Positions 43,918 to 52,906 of a stretch of DNA of 64,000 bases are shown here, piece by piece. A program made the translations under genes and the position numbers. Origin of the DNA: an uncultured Pelagibacteraceae bacterium (GTDB lineage: Bacteria > Pseudomonadota > Alphaproteobacteria > Pelagibacterales > Pelagibacteraceae); NCBI GenBank assembly GCA_902524995.1, contig CABZFJ010000005.1:1-64000 (forward strand), given 5' to 3'. Position 1 is the first letter of the stretch. Every line of letters begins with the position of its first letter. Under the pieces are notes generated by a model. That model was not told the DNA's origin. It saw only the letters and a program-made list of their open reading frames with translations, and ran no database searches.

Positions 43918-46821
43918 ATGCGGTTTAATTCAGATCAGATACAAAAAATTGGTAAAGAAATAAGTAGTAAAGTTGATGGAAAAACTTTATTCGATGAATT
44001 CTCACGTGGAAGATACAGTACCGATGCTTCTGTATATCAAATTAAACCTCTTGGTGTAGTTCTTCCAAAAGATACAAATGATGTTTTAAGTTTAATGGAG
44101 TATTCACAAAAGAATTCTGTACCTCTATTAGCTAGAGGTGGTGGAAGTTCTCAATGTGGTCAAACTGTTGGCGAAAGTGTTGTACTAGATTACTCTAAAC
44201 ATCAAAATAAAATTTTAGAACTTAACGTTGAAGAAAAATATGTTTGGGTTCAACCAGGTGTCGTATTAGATCATCTAAATGCATATTTAAAGCCTCATGG
44301 TCTTTGGTTTCCAGTAGACGTTTCAACAAGCAGCAGAGCAACTATTGGAGGAATGTCAGCTAACAATTCCTGTGGATCAAGATCTTTATATTATGGCAAC
44401 ATGGTTCATAATGTATTAGCAATTGAAACAATATTAGATGACGGCTCAATATTTAATTTTGATCAAATAAATAAGAATTATTTAGCAACAAAGAATAACC
44501 AAGACAGACTTTATAAAATCATAGATAAATTTATTGATGTAAGACAGCAGGTTGGAGGCGAAATTGATGCTAACTGGCCAACGACACAAAGAAGAGTTGG
44601 AGGATATAACATTGATTTAATTGATCCAGAAGGATTTAATTCATCAAATCTTCTTGTTGGCTCTGAAGGAACATTGTCTTTATTCAATAAAATAAAATTA
44701 AAATTATCAGAAATACCAAAGAATAAGATTTTGGGTGTCTGTTACTTTGATAATTTCCATCAAGCAATGGAATTATCAAAAGAGATAGTAAAATTAAAAC
44801 CAACTTGTGTTGAGTTGATGGATCAAAATTTATTAAATTTAGCAAAAGAAATACCAATGTATGCTGGAGGTATAAAAAAATATATCAAAGGAAATCCTAA
44901 AGCTGTTTTGATGGTAGAATTTATTGATACTGAGAAAAGTGTATACGAAAAGAAAATAAAGGATCTAGAATATTTAGTTTTAAATCAAAACAAAAAAAAT
45001 CAGTTTTCATATTATTCAGATTTATCAGAACAAAAGGAAGTTTTTGAAATAAGGAAAGCTGGATTAAATATTTTGATGTCAATGAAAGGTGATAAAAAAC
45101 CAGTTGCCTTCATTGAAGATTGTGCAGTTTCTTTAGAACACTTAGCTGACTACACAGCGAGATTAAAAGAAATATTTAAAAAATATGGAACAAGTGGAAT
45201 GTTTTATGCTCATGCATCTGTTGGAACTCTTCATGTAAGACCAGTTTTAAATATGAAATCTGATAAAGATATACAAAACATGAGATCAATATCAGAAGAA
45301 GCTTTTGAAATGGTTAAAGATTATAAAGGTTCTCACTCAGGAGAACATGGTGATGGAATTGTTAGATCAGAATTTCATGAAATGATGTTTGGTAAAAAGA
45401 TCACAAATGCATTTGAAAAAATAAAAGATACATTCGATAGTAAAAACCTTTTAAATCCAGGTAAAATTGTTAGACCGTTTCAATCAAACGATAGATCTTT
45501 AATGAGATACAAATCAGGTTATCAAACAGAAAATATTGACACACATTATGATTGGTCTAACTGGGGTCAATTCTCCGATGCTGTTGAGATGTGTAATAAT
45601 AATGGAGCTTGTAGAAAATTAGACTCTGGTGTGATGTGTCCATCATACAGAGTAACTAAAGAAGAAAAGGATTTAGTGAGAGGTAGAGCAAATACTTTAA
45701 GATTAGCTTTATCTAATCAGCTACCAGAAGGTTCATTTGCATCTAAAGAAATGTATGAAACCATGGAGTTATGTGTTAGCTGTAAAGCTTGTCAAAGAGA
45801 ATGTCCTATGTCAGTTGATATGGCTAAGATGAAATCTGAGTTTCTTTCTCATTACTATAAAAAATTTAGTATGCGAATTAAAGATAGAGTTATCTCAGAT
45901 ATGCCAAGACTTATTTGGTTATTAAAGATTGTTGCTCCTATATTCAATAAGGTTAAAAACCTACCGTTAATCTCAACAATTGTTGAAAAGTTTGGCTTTG
46001 CAACTGCAAGGACTATGCCTGAAGTTCAAAAACAGAACGCATTACGAGAGATTTACGAAAGTCAAACAGCATCAGAAAATAAAGTAATTTTGTTTGCAGA
46101 TACATTTAATATCAATTTTGAAAATGAAAATTTAGTTTATGCAATTAAAGTACTAAATAAATTTGGTTATCAGACAATTATACCAAGTTTTGGTAAAGAT
46201 AAATTAAAGAGACCACTTTGCTGTGGCAGAACTTATATATCTTATGGTCAATTAGACAAAGCATCTGAAGAACTAAATAGATTCAATGATTATGTTATAC
46301 AGAATAATTACATTGATTTACCAGTTGTAGGTATTGAACCATCCTGTTTATTAACATTTAGCGATGAATATCAAACTTTAAAAAATGTAAATAACAGAGA
46401 ACAAATTAAAAATAAATTTTATCTGCTAGAGGAATTTATTTTAGAACAATTAAGAAATAACAATAATATTAAAGCTAATAAGTTTGATCAAAATGTATTA
46501 ATCCACGGGCACTGTCATCAAAAATCACAAGATAGAATGAAGGGTCTAACTAATCTTTTATCAGAATTAAATATTAATAATGAAATGATAGAGTCTAGTT
46601 GTTGTGGAATGGCTGGTTCATTTGGATATGACAGTAAGACTTATGAAGTCTCGAAAAAAATGGCTAATCTTTCTCTAATACCCGCAATCAATAATAGTAG
46701 TGAAAAAGATTTTATAGTTGCAAATGGTACAAGCTGCAGACATCAAATATCTGATTTATCTGAGAAAAAAGGTAAGCATGTCTCAGAATTATTATTTAAA
46801 ATTTTTGAAACTGTTAATTAA
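43918..46821 (+). CDS. Fused FAD-binding oxidoreductase / 4Fe-4S / CCG-domain D-2-hydroxyacid dehydrogenase (YdiJ/DLD-like)
   Basis: LLARGGGSSQCGQTVGESVVLD; CVSCKACQRECPMSVDMA; HGHCHQKS; SSCCGMAGSFGYD. Confidence 0.9.
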   Translation: MRFNSDQIQKIGKEISSKVDGKTLFDEFSRGRYSTDASVYQIKPLGVVLPKDTNDVLSLMEYSQKNSVPLLARGGGSSQCGQTVGESVVLDYSKHQNKILELNVEEKYVWVQPGVVLDHLNAYLKPHGLWFPVDVSTSSRATIGGMSANNSCGSRSLYYGNMVHNVLAIETILDDGSIFNFDQINKNYLATKNNQDRLYKIIDKFIDVRQQVGGEIDANWPTTQRRVGGYNIDLIDPEGFNSSNLLVGSEGTLSLFNKIKLKLSEIPKNKILGVCYFDNFHQAMELSKEIVKLKPTCVELMDQNLLNLAKEIPMYAGGIKKYIKGNPKAVLMVEFIDTEKSVYEKKIKDLEYLVLNQNKKNQFSYYSDLSEQKEVFEIRKAGLNILMSMKGDKKPVAFIEDCAVSLEHLADYTARLKEIFKKYGTSGMFYAHASVGTLHVRPVLNMKSDKDIQNMRSISEEAFEMVKDYKGSHSGEHGDGIVRSEFHEMMFGKKITNAFEKIKDTFDSKNLLNPGKIVRPFQSNDRSLMRYKSGYQTENIDTHYDWSNWGQFSDAVEMCNNNGACRKLDSGVMCPSYRVTKEEKDLVRGRANTLRLALSNQLPEGSFASKEMYETMELCVSCKACQRECPMSVDMAKMKSEFLSHYYKKFSMRIKDRVISDMPRLIWLLKIVAPIFNKVKNLPLISTIVEKFGFATARTMPEVQKQNALREIYESQTASENKVILFADTFNINFENENLVYAIKVLNKFGYQTIIPSFGKDKLKRPLCCGRTYISYGQLDKASEELNRFNDYVIQNNYIDLPVVGIEPSCLLTFSDEYQTLKNVNNREQIKNKFYLLEEFILEQLRNNNNIKANKFDQNVLIHGHCHQKSQDRMKGLTNLLSELNINNEMIESSCCGMAGSFGYDSKTYEVSKKMANLSLIPAINNSSEKDFIVANGTSCRHQISDLSEKKGKHVSELLFKIFETVN

Positions 46822-48011
46822 AGAATTACTTTTCTATTATAAAAATCTTCAATCTGGTCATCTTTATAACCAAAAATTTGCATAACTTCTTTGGTATGTT
46901 CTCCTAAGTTTGGAGCACCTTTTGATTTTTCAGTTTTACTTTTTGAAAATTTAATTGGCATACCAATAGCATTACTTTTGCCAGCTTTTTTATTATCTAC
47001 TTCTATAACCATTTCTCTTTCAATTGTTTGAGGATCTTTAAACATGTCTGTTATCGAGTTAATAGGTCCGCATGGTAATCCATTATCATCGAAAATTTTT
47101 AACCATTCACTAGAAGTTTTTTTAATTATTTCTTCATTAAGAATATCAACTAGTTCTTTTAAATTTTTTTTTCTATTTAAATTTGATGAAAATTTTTCAT
47201 TTTCTTGCAAATCTTCACGATTAATTGCTTTAAGTAACATAAGCCAAGTATTTTGATTTGAAGCACCTACCGTAATCCATTTATCTTTTGTTTTAAAAGC
47301 TTGATAAGGTGCTGTTAAAGGATGTGCTGATCCTAATGGACCAGGTGACTCTCCTGTGGCACCTGCAATAGCAGACTGCCAGTAAGTATGAACAATACCA
47401 GCTTCATATAGTGATGTATCGACTTTTTGTCCTTCGCCCGTTTTTTCTCTATGAACTAATGCTGCTAAAATTCCACTAGCTGCAAGTAAACCTGCTGTTA
47501 TATCTGTTATAGGTGCACCTACTTTCATTGGCGGCTTGTCTTTACTTTCACCAGTAATACTCATCAGTCCACTCATTCCTTGTGCAACTAAATCAAATCC
47601 TCCTTTATCTGCGTAAGGACCTGTTCTACCGTATCCAGATATTTCACATAATATGATTTTAGGATTAATTTCTGACATAACATCATAACCAACACCTAAT
47701 TTTTCTAATGTCCCTTTTCTAAAATTCTCTAAAACTACATCAGAATTTTTTAACATCGTTTTAAATATCTCTATTCCATCTTTGTCTTTTAAATTTAATG
47801 CGATACCTTTCTTATTTCTATTCATCATCATAAAGGCTGCAGACTCACCATTAATTTCTGGTGGCAAGAAGTTTCTGGTATCATCTCCTCCAGGTGTCTT
47901 TTCTATTTTAATTACCTCTGCCCCAAGATCAGCTAATAACAGTCCACAAGTGGGACCAGCCATTATTTGTGCCATCTCAAGTACACGAATGCCTTTTAAT
48001 GATGCGGTCAT
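46818..48011 (-). CDS. CaiB/BaiF family CoA-transferase
   Basis: IRVLEMAQIMAGPTCGLLLADLGAEVIKIEKTPGGDDTR. Confidence 0.93.
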   Translation of the reverse strand: MTASLKGIRVLEMAQIMAGPTCGLLLADLGAEVIKIEKTPGGDDTRNFLPPEINGESAAFMMMNRNKKGIALNLKDKDGIEIFKTMLKNSDVVLENFRKGTLEKLGVGYDVMSEINPKIILCEISGYGRTGPYADKGGFDLVAQGMSGLMSITGESKDKPPMKVGAPITDITAGLLAASGILAALVHREKTGEGQKVDTSLYEAGIVHTYWQSAIAGATGESPGPLGSAHPLTAPYQAFKTKDKWITVGASNQNTWLMLLKAINREDLQENEKFSSNLNRKKNLKELVDILNEEIIKKTSSEWLKIFDDNGLPCGPINSITDMFKDPQTIEREMVIEVDNKKAGKSNAIGMPIKFSKSKTEKSKGAPNLGEHTKEVMQIFGYKDDQIEDFYNRKVIL

Positions 48012-48014
48012 TTA

Positions 48015-48797
48015 TTACTTATTTTTGAATTTTGGTTTTGTTTTGTTTAAGAAAGATTGATATCCAATTTTAAAGTCTTGCGTATCGTAACATTTGTAAC
48101 CTAGATTATTTATTTTTTCTGTTACTTTTCCATTTTTTAAAATGTTTCTTGCAAATTGCTTATGCCACCTCGCGACTTTTGGAGCACCTTCACATATTAA
48201 TTCAGCTGATTTATATACTTCTTTTTCAACATCTTTATCATTAACTACTCTATTAACTAAACTCTTCTGAAATGCTTCATCAGCGCCAAATACTCTTCCT
48301 TCAAATAATATTTCCATTGCAGTTGTGTAATTGGCTACTTTTAAAAGCACCTCAAGTTCTTTTGCAGCCATTGTTAAGCCTAATCTTTTAATTGGAACTC
48401 CAAATCTAGAACTTTTGCCACAAATTCTAATGTCACAACATCCTGCTATTTCTAATCCACCACCAACACATATTCCTTCTATCAAAGCAATTGTTGGTAT
48501 TGGACAATCGAAAATTGCTCCAAGAGTACCATGTAAAAATTTACCGTACGATTTAGCTAATTTTGATGAAGATCTTTGTTTTTTAAATTCGCCAATATCA
48601 TTTCCTGGTGAAAAAGATTTGCCACCCTCTCCTCTTATTATGATGCATCTTAAATTTTTGTTCTTTGATAACTTTTTGAAGACCTTACCAAGTTCAATCC
48701 ACATTGGTTTAGTCATTGCATTTAATTTTTCAGGTCTATTGATAACAACTTCGACTAAATGTTTATTTTTTTTATTTAATTTAATTAATTTGATCAT
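48015..48797 (-). CDS. Enoyl-CoA hydratase/isomerase family protein
   Basis: IIIRGEGGKSFSPGNDIGEF; ALIEGICVGGGLEIAGCCDIRICGKSSRFGVP. Confidence 0.92.
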   Translation of the reverse strand: MIKLIKLNKKNKHLVEVVINRPEKLNAMTKPMWIELGKVFKKLSKNKNLRCIIIRGEGGKSFSPGNDIGEFKKQRSSSKLAKSYGKFLHGTLGAIFDCPIPTIALIEGICVGGGLEIAGCCDIRICGKSSRFGVPIKRLGLTMAAKELEVLLKVANYTTAMEILFEGRVFGADEAFQKSLVNRVVNDKDVEKEVYKSAELICEGAPKVARWHKQFARNILKNGKVTEKINNLGYKCYDTQDFKIGYQSFLNKTKPKFKNK

Positions 48798-50081
48798 CTA
48801 GCTCCTATAAAAATATTCTACCAGTGTCATTGGTATAGCTGGCACATAAGTTACCAACATTAACAATACTAATAATACACATATAAAAGATATATTTGAC
48901 CTTGTGACATCCCATATATCTGCTTTTGCAACAGAGCATGCTGTAACTAGAACACTTGCAACTGGTGGTGTTTGTTGGCCAATTGCTAAATTTAATGTTA
49001 CAATTATTCCAAAGTGAACTGGATCAATGCCTACAGCATTAACTAATGGCATTACAATTGGAACCGTTAAAATTATTGCAGCAACTGAATGTAAAAAGAA
49101 ACCTATAATTAACAAAAATACATTTAATATTCCTAACACTGCATATTTATTATTTGTAAAATCAATAATTGATTCAGCAACTTTTTGTGGAATTTGTTCA
49201 ATTGTTAAAAATTCACCAAGTAATACAGATGCAGCTACTAATAACATTACTGAAGCTGTTTGAATTGCTCCTTCGCAGGCTGACTCGTATAATCTTTTAA
49301 AATCTATTTCTTTATAAATAAATCCAATAACTAATGATGCTACAACTGCTAAACCTGCACCTTCTGTTGCGGTAACAACTCCACCAAATATTCCACCTAA
49401 AATAATAACCGGTAGTAAAAATGCCAGTGCAGCATCTTTAGCTGTTTTTTTTACATTTGGAATATTAAATGTTTCCTCAACAGGGAAGTTTTTACGTCTT
49501 GCAGTAATGTATGCTGCTAACATTAAGAAGAAGCCACCTATTACTCCTGGTACAATTCCTGCTACAAACAATTGTACTACTGAACTTTGAGCCATTACCG
49601 CGTAAACAATCATTGGTATTGAAGGCGGAATGATAATCGCCAAAGACGCTGAAGAAGAAGTTACTGCCGCAGCAAATGGACCAGGGTATCCTTTTTTCTT
49701 CATGGCTGGAATTAAGATAGATCCCAATGCAGCAACATCAGCAACTGCAGATCCAGAAATTTCAGCAAAAAACATAGATGTAGCAATGTTGATCATGCTT
49801 AGGCCGCCCTTAATAAATCCTACGAGCGCTGAAGCAAAAGCAATTAATCTTCTAGAAATACCCGCACTATTCATTATTGATCCAGCGAGGATAAATAAAG
49901 GAATAGCAATCAATGGAAATTTCATTGATCCATCAAACATTACGATTGCTGTATCAATTAAAAAACTTGTTCCAGTTTTCAATACCATTGCAATAATTGT
50001 TGTTACTGCAAGGCCAATAGCAATGGGCACATTAATAGATAAAAGAAGTAGAAGGACTGCAAACATTGTAAGAATTATCAC
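48798..50081 (-). CDS. dctM: TRAP transporter large permease (DctM)
   Basis: 427 aa polytopic; SSSASLAIIIPPSIPMIVYAVMA; TATEGAGLAVVASL. Confidence 0.94.
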   Translation of the reverse strand: MIILTMFAVLLLLLSINVPIAIGLAVTTIIAMVLKTGTSFLIDTAIVMFDGSMKFPLIAIPLFILAGSIMNSAGISRRLIAFASALVGFIKGGLSMINIATSMFFAEISGSAVADVAALGSILIPAMKKKGYPGPFAAAVTSSSASLAIIIPPSIPMIVYAVMAQSSVVQLFVAGIVPGVIGGFFLMLAAYITARRKNFPVEETFNIPNVKKTAKDAALAFLLPVIILGGIFGGVVTATEGAGLAVVASLVIGFIYKEIDFKRLYESACEGAIQTASVMLLVAASVLLGEFLTIEQIPQKVAESIIDFTNNKYAVLGILNVFLLIIGFFLHSVAAIILTVPIVMPLVNAVGIDPVHFGIIVTLNLAIGQQTPPVASVLVTACSVAKADIWDVTRSNISFICVLLVLLMLVTYVPAIPMTLVEYFYRS

Positions 50082-50590
50082 TAAATATCTCCTGTTTGCT
50101 CGTCACCTGTTGTTTGAAGAACTAAATTTTTATAGTCTTCGGGAATTCTTAAAGTTTCAGATAAAATAAATAAACATGATGCAATTGGAATAACTGATTG
50201 CACAAATGGTTGCGGAACCCACTCTAATGTTACTAAAGTTTCTCCAGTTATTAGAGTTAGAACTAAATAACCATAATAAGCTAATAATATTAAAAAACCA
50301 TAAACTACTAATTTTGACACTACAAAGAAAATTTTTCTAAGTGCTAATGGAAAAGCTTTGAAAATACTTGGAACACTTATATGAGAACCTTTTAGAGCTG
50401 CATAGGCTGAACCATAATAAGTTATCCAAGCAAGCTGAACAGCTGCAACCTCATCATACCAAACTAAAGCACTGCCAGCGAAACGAAAAGTAACACCTAG
50501 CAAAACTGTTACTGCTAATGCAACCATCATTATAAACAGAACTAGTTTTAATATTTTTTCGTAAAAATTTATAAACTTTAGCAATGTCAT
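50081..50590 (-). CDS. dctQ: TRAP transporter small permease (DctQ)
   Basis: 169 aa 4-TM protein between dctP and dctM. Confidence 0.9.
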   Translation of the reverse strand: MTLLKFINFYEKILKLVLFIMMVALAVTVLLGVTFRFAGSALVWYDEVAAVQLAWITYYGSAYAALKGSHISVPSIFKAFPLALRKIFFVVSKLVVYGFLILLAYYGYLVLTLITGETLVTLEWVPQPFVQSVIPIASCLFILSETLRIPEDYKNLVLQTTGDEQTGDI

Positions 50591-50600
50591 TTTTTTTTTT

Positions 50601-50623
50601 CAGGCCCTCTGGTAGAGGGCCTG
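50601..50623 (-). promoter_or_regulatory. Intercistronic stem-loop dctP-dctQ
   Basis: CAGGCCCTCT-GGT-AGAGGGCCTG, 10-bp perfect GC-rich stem. Confidence 0.78.
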
Positions 50624-50635
50624 TTACAAATTAAA

Positions 50636-51610
50636 TTAATTTGCTAAAGATGATACTTTATCAATTAATGCACCACCAGTTGGCACTTCTGATGCAAATT
50701 GATCGTATATTCCTTTACTTGCACTTATGAAAGCACCTTTATCAGCTTCGTTAACTTGAACTCCAGCTGATTTGATTACTCCCAATAAAGATTTTTCAAG
50801 ATTAGCAGCTTCAGCATAAACAAATTTTTGCGTATCCTTAGCAGCTTGCTCTAAAATACTTTGTACATCTGCAGGTAATTTACTCCAATGGTCGTTATGT
50901 ACGGTTACATAAGCAGGAGTGTAAACGTGACCTGTGATTGACAAATATTTTTGAACTTCTTGGAATTTAGCACTAGCGATCTGTGCATATGGGTTTTCTT
51001 GTCCATCCATTGTACCTGTTTTCAAAGCAGTAAATACTTCAGAGAATGACATTGGAGTTGGGTTTGCACCATATGATTGGAACATTTTAACTCTCCATTT
51101 TGATTTAGGAGTTCTTAATTTAATTCCTTTTAAATCACCTGGAGTGTTAATTGGTCTAGTGTTATTAGTTATATGTCTAAATCCATTTTCCCAAACAGCG
51201 ATAACTTTGTATCCAGTTTTAGCTTCAAGATTTTTAAACATTCCCGGTAAAACTTGACTTTCAACTTTATTCATATGTGTTCTATCTTTTATGATAAATG
51301 GCATATCAAATACACCAAACTCATCATGGATAGACGCCATTACTGATGAAGGTAACCACATATTAACAGTCCCTAATTTCAGTTTTTGCATTCCTTGTTT
51401 ATCTTTTCCAAGTTGCGAAGAACCAAAAACAGTTACTTTTCCTTTGCTGCCTAATCTTTCATTTGCAAGTTTAGCAAAATGATCAACTGATGCAGAAAAT
51501 AGAGATCCAGGTTTACCTACATGTCCAAATTTAACTTCAGTTGAATTTGCTGCAAAACTTAAAAATAAAGATGAAAATAAGACAACAATTATTTTAAAAA
51601 ATTTACTCAT
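50636..51610 (-). CDS. dctP: TRAP transporter substrate-binding protein (DctP)
   Basis: Signal peptide; LKGIKLRTPKSKW; LKTGTMDGQENPYAQI. Confidence 0.94.
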   Translation of the reverse strand: MSKFFKIIVVLFSSLFLSFAANSTEVKFGHVGKPGSLFSASVDHFAKLANERLGSKGKVTVFGSSQLGKDKQGMQKLKLGTVNMWLPSSVMASIHDEFGVFDMPFIIKDRTHMNKVESQVLPGMFKNLEAKTGYKVIAVWENGFRHITNNTRPINTPGDLKGIKLRTPKSKWRVKMFQSYGANPTPMSFSEVFTALKTGTMDGQENPYAQIASAKFQEVQKYLSITGHVYTPAYVTVHNDHWSKLPADVQSILEQAAKDTQKFVYAEAANLEKSLLGVIKSAGVQVNEADKGAFISASKGIYDQFASEVPTGGALIDKVSSLAN

Positions 51611-51697
51611 ATTTTCCCTCTTTAGTTTATTTTATATGGAAAGCTTATAGAAAATATGGATACAGTTCTAGGGATTAAATTGGCTTATTGGAAAAAA

Positions 51698-51967
51698 TTA
51701 TCGATCTTTGAATTCCAGATTTCCTCGGGAGTCTACACTCTTTTTTACATGTTGATAGTAGGCAGGATTATCAATTAGTCTGGTCATATCAATGCCCTTG
51801 TTTTCGTAACGTCTTTTTATTGTCATTCTTGGGATTATTACGAGGTTCATATTATCAATGAAGTCCTCGGTCCACTCTTTTTCTATCTTATCTTTGACCA
51901 ATCTTTTCAAAAATACTCTCAGATCAGAGCAACTAAGGTGTTTAATTTTTTCGTTATACAATACCAT
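51698..51967 (-). CDS. Hypothetical protein, 89 aa
   Basis: ORF without recognised domain. Confidence 0.5.
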   Translation of the reverse strand: MVLYNEKIKHLSCSDLRVFLKRLVKDKIEKEWTEDFIDNMNLVIIPRMTIKRRYENKGIDMTRLIDNPAYYQHVKKSVDSRGNLEFKDR

Positions 51968-51991
51968 TTTGATTAATATATAATCTTGGTT

Positions 51992-52693
51992 TTATCTTGC
52001 AAGTTTAATGAATATATCTCCCATACCTGACTGAAGTTGATCTAACGGAGTATTATTTCTAAGAGTGCAGTATCTCCCAGTCACTTGGTGTCTATCTATG
52101 GCATTAACATTATATTGAGTGCAAGTTTTGGCTTTGTGTAATAAACCAATGACCAGTTTTCCATCTACTACTGAAACTTGTTTCGTATCTAAGTCATAAC
52201 CATTACAAAAATATTTTTTATTTACTCTTGTGGGAAAATCTGGCTTTCCGCAAGGGTTTTCAATCGTAAAAACATAAAACTCTTTTTCCATATCTTTAAA
52301 TTTATGTTTCATCTTGGTTGTTTTTGAATATTTCATTAGATCGCAAGAGCATGGAATACAGCATCTATAATATTCACCACATATCTTCTTACCTGTATTG
52401 TTTTCACTTAAATAAACATATTCTGGTACTGCATTCGGGCTTATTAAAGAACCTGATACTGCACAGTATAATTTATTATATTCTACAAAATCTTCATAAG
52501 AGATATCTTTATCTATTATATATTTAAAAAATTTAGGACCTGCTGCATTTCTATTTCTGTCAGGAAAAATTTTATTCCAATCATTAACAATATCTTGGTA
52601 GTAATTTTTTTCTTGAGAATTTGCTGAGTTTATTGGAATTGAAAAAAAAATTACAAATATAATAAGACTTATTATATTTTTAAGCCTCTGCAT
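51992..52693 (-). CDS. Cysteine-rich secreted hypothetical protein
   Basis: Signal peptide; YRCCIPCSCDLMKY and further paired cysteines. Confidence 0.6.
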   Translation of the reverse strand: MQRLKNIISLIIFVIFFSIPINSANSQEKNYYQDIVNDWNKIFPDRNRNAAGPKFFKYIIDKDISYEDFVEYNKLYCAVSGSLISPNAVPEYVYLSENNTGKKICGEYYRCCIPCSCDLMKYSKTTKMKHKFKDMEKEFYVFTIENPCGKPDFPTRVNKKYFCNGYDLDTKQVSVVDGKLVIGLLHKAKTCTQYNVNAIDRHQVTGRYCTLRNNTPLDQLQSGMGDIFIKLAR

Positions 52694-52704
52694 TAATTAA
52701 TAAT

Positions 52705-52848
52705 TTAAAAACCCATATTTGACCAGTCACTTCGGTCTTGAGTTTTACTATTGAATTTTTTAATTTCCTCCTCAGATGGCTCTCTAAAGAGATACATTAC
52801 AACGCCTGATACAAATAATGCTAATAATGATAATGAACAAATAGTCAT
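52705..52848 (-). CDS. Small membrane-anchored protein, 47 aa (not in ORF track)
   Basis: MTICSLSLLALFVSGVVMYLFREPSEEEIKKFNSKTQDRSDWSNMGF; fills the gap between neighbours. Confidence 0.5.
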   Translation of the reverse strand: MTICSLSLLALFVSGVVMYLFREPSEEEIKKFNSKTQDRSDWSNMGF

Positions 52849-52906
52849 TAGGGAGATATATAAAAGCTTTATAATTTTTCAACACTATATAATGAGTAGT
52901 ATTGTC

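Noticed and set aside
48331-48801. 156-aa plus-strand ORF antisense to enoyl-CoA hydratase
   Set aside because: The sense strand has clear family motifs; antisense product has no recognisable features.
49630-50169. 179-aa plus-strand ORF antisense to the second dctM/dctQ
   Set aside because: Mirror of a strong TRAP permease CDS; low-complexity Ala/Ile-rich translation typical of antisense of membrane-protein codons.
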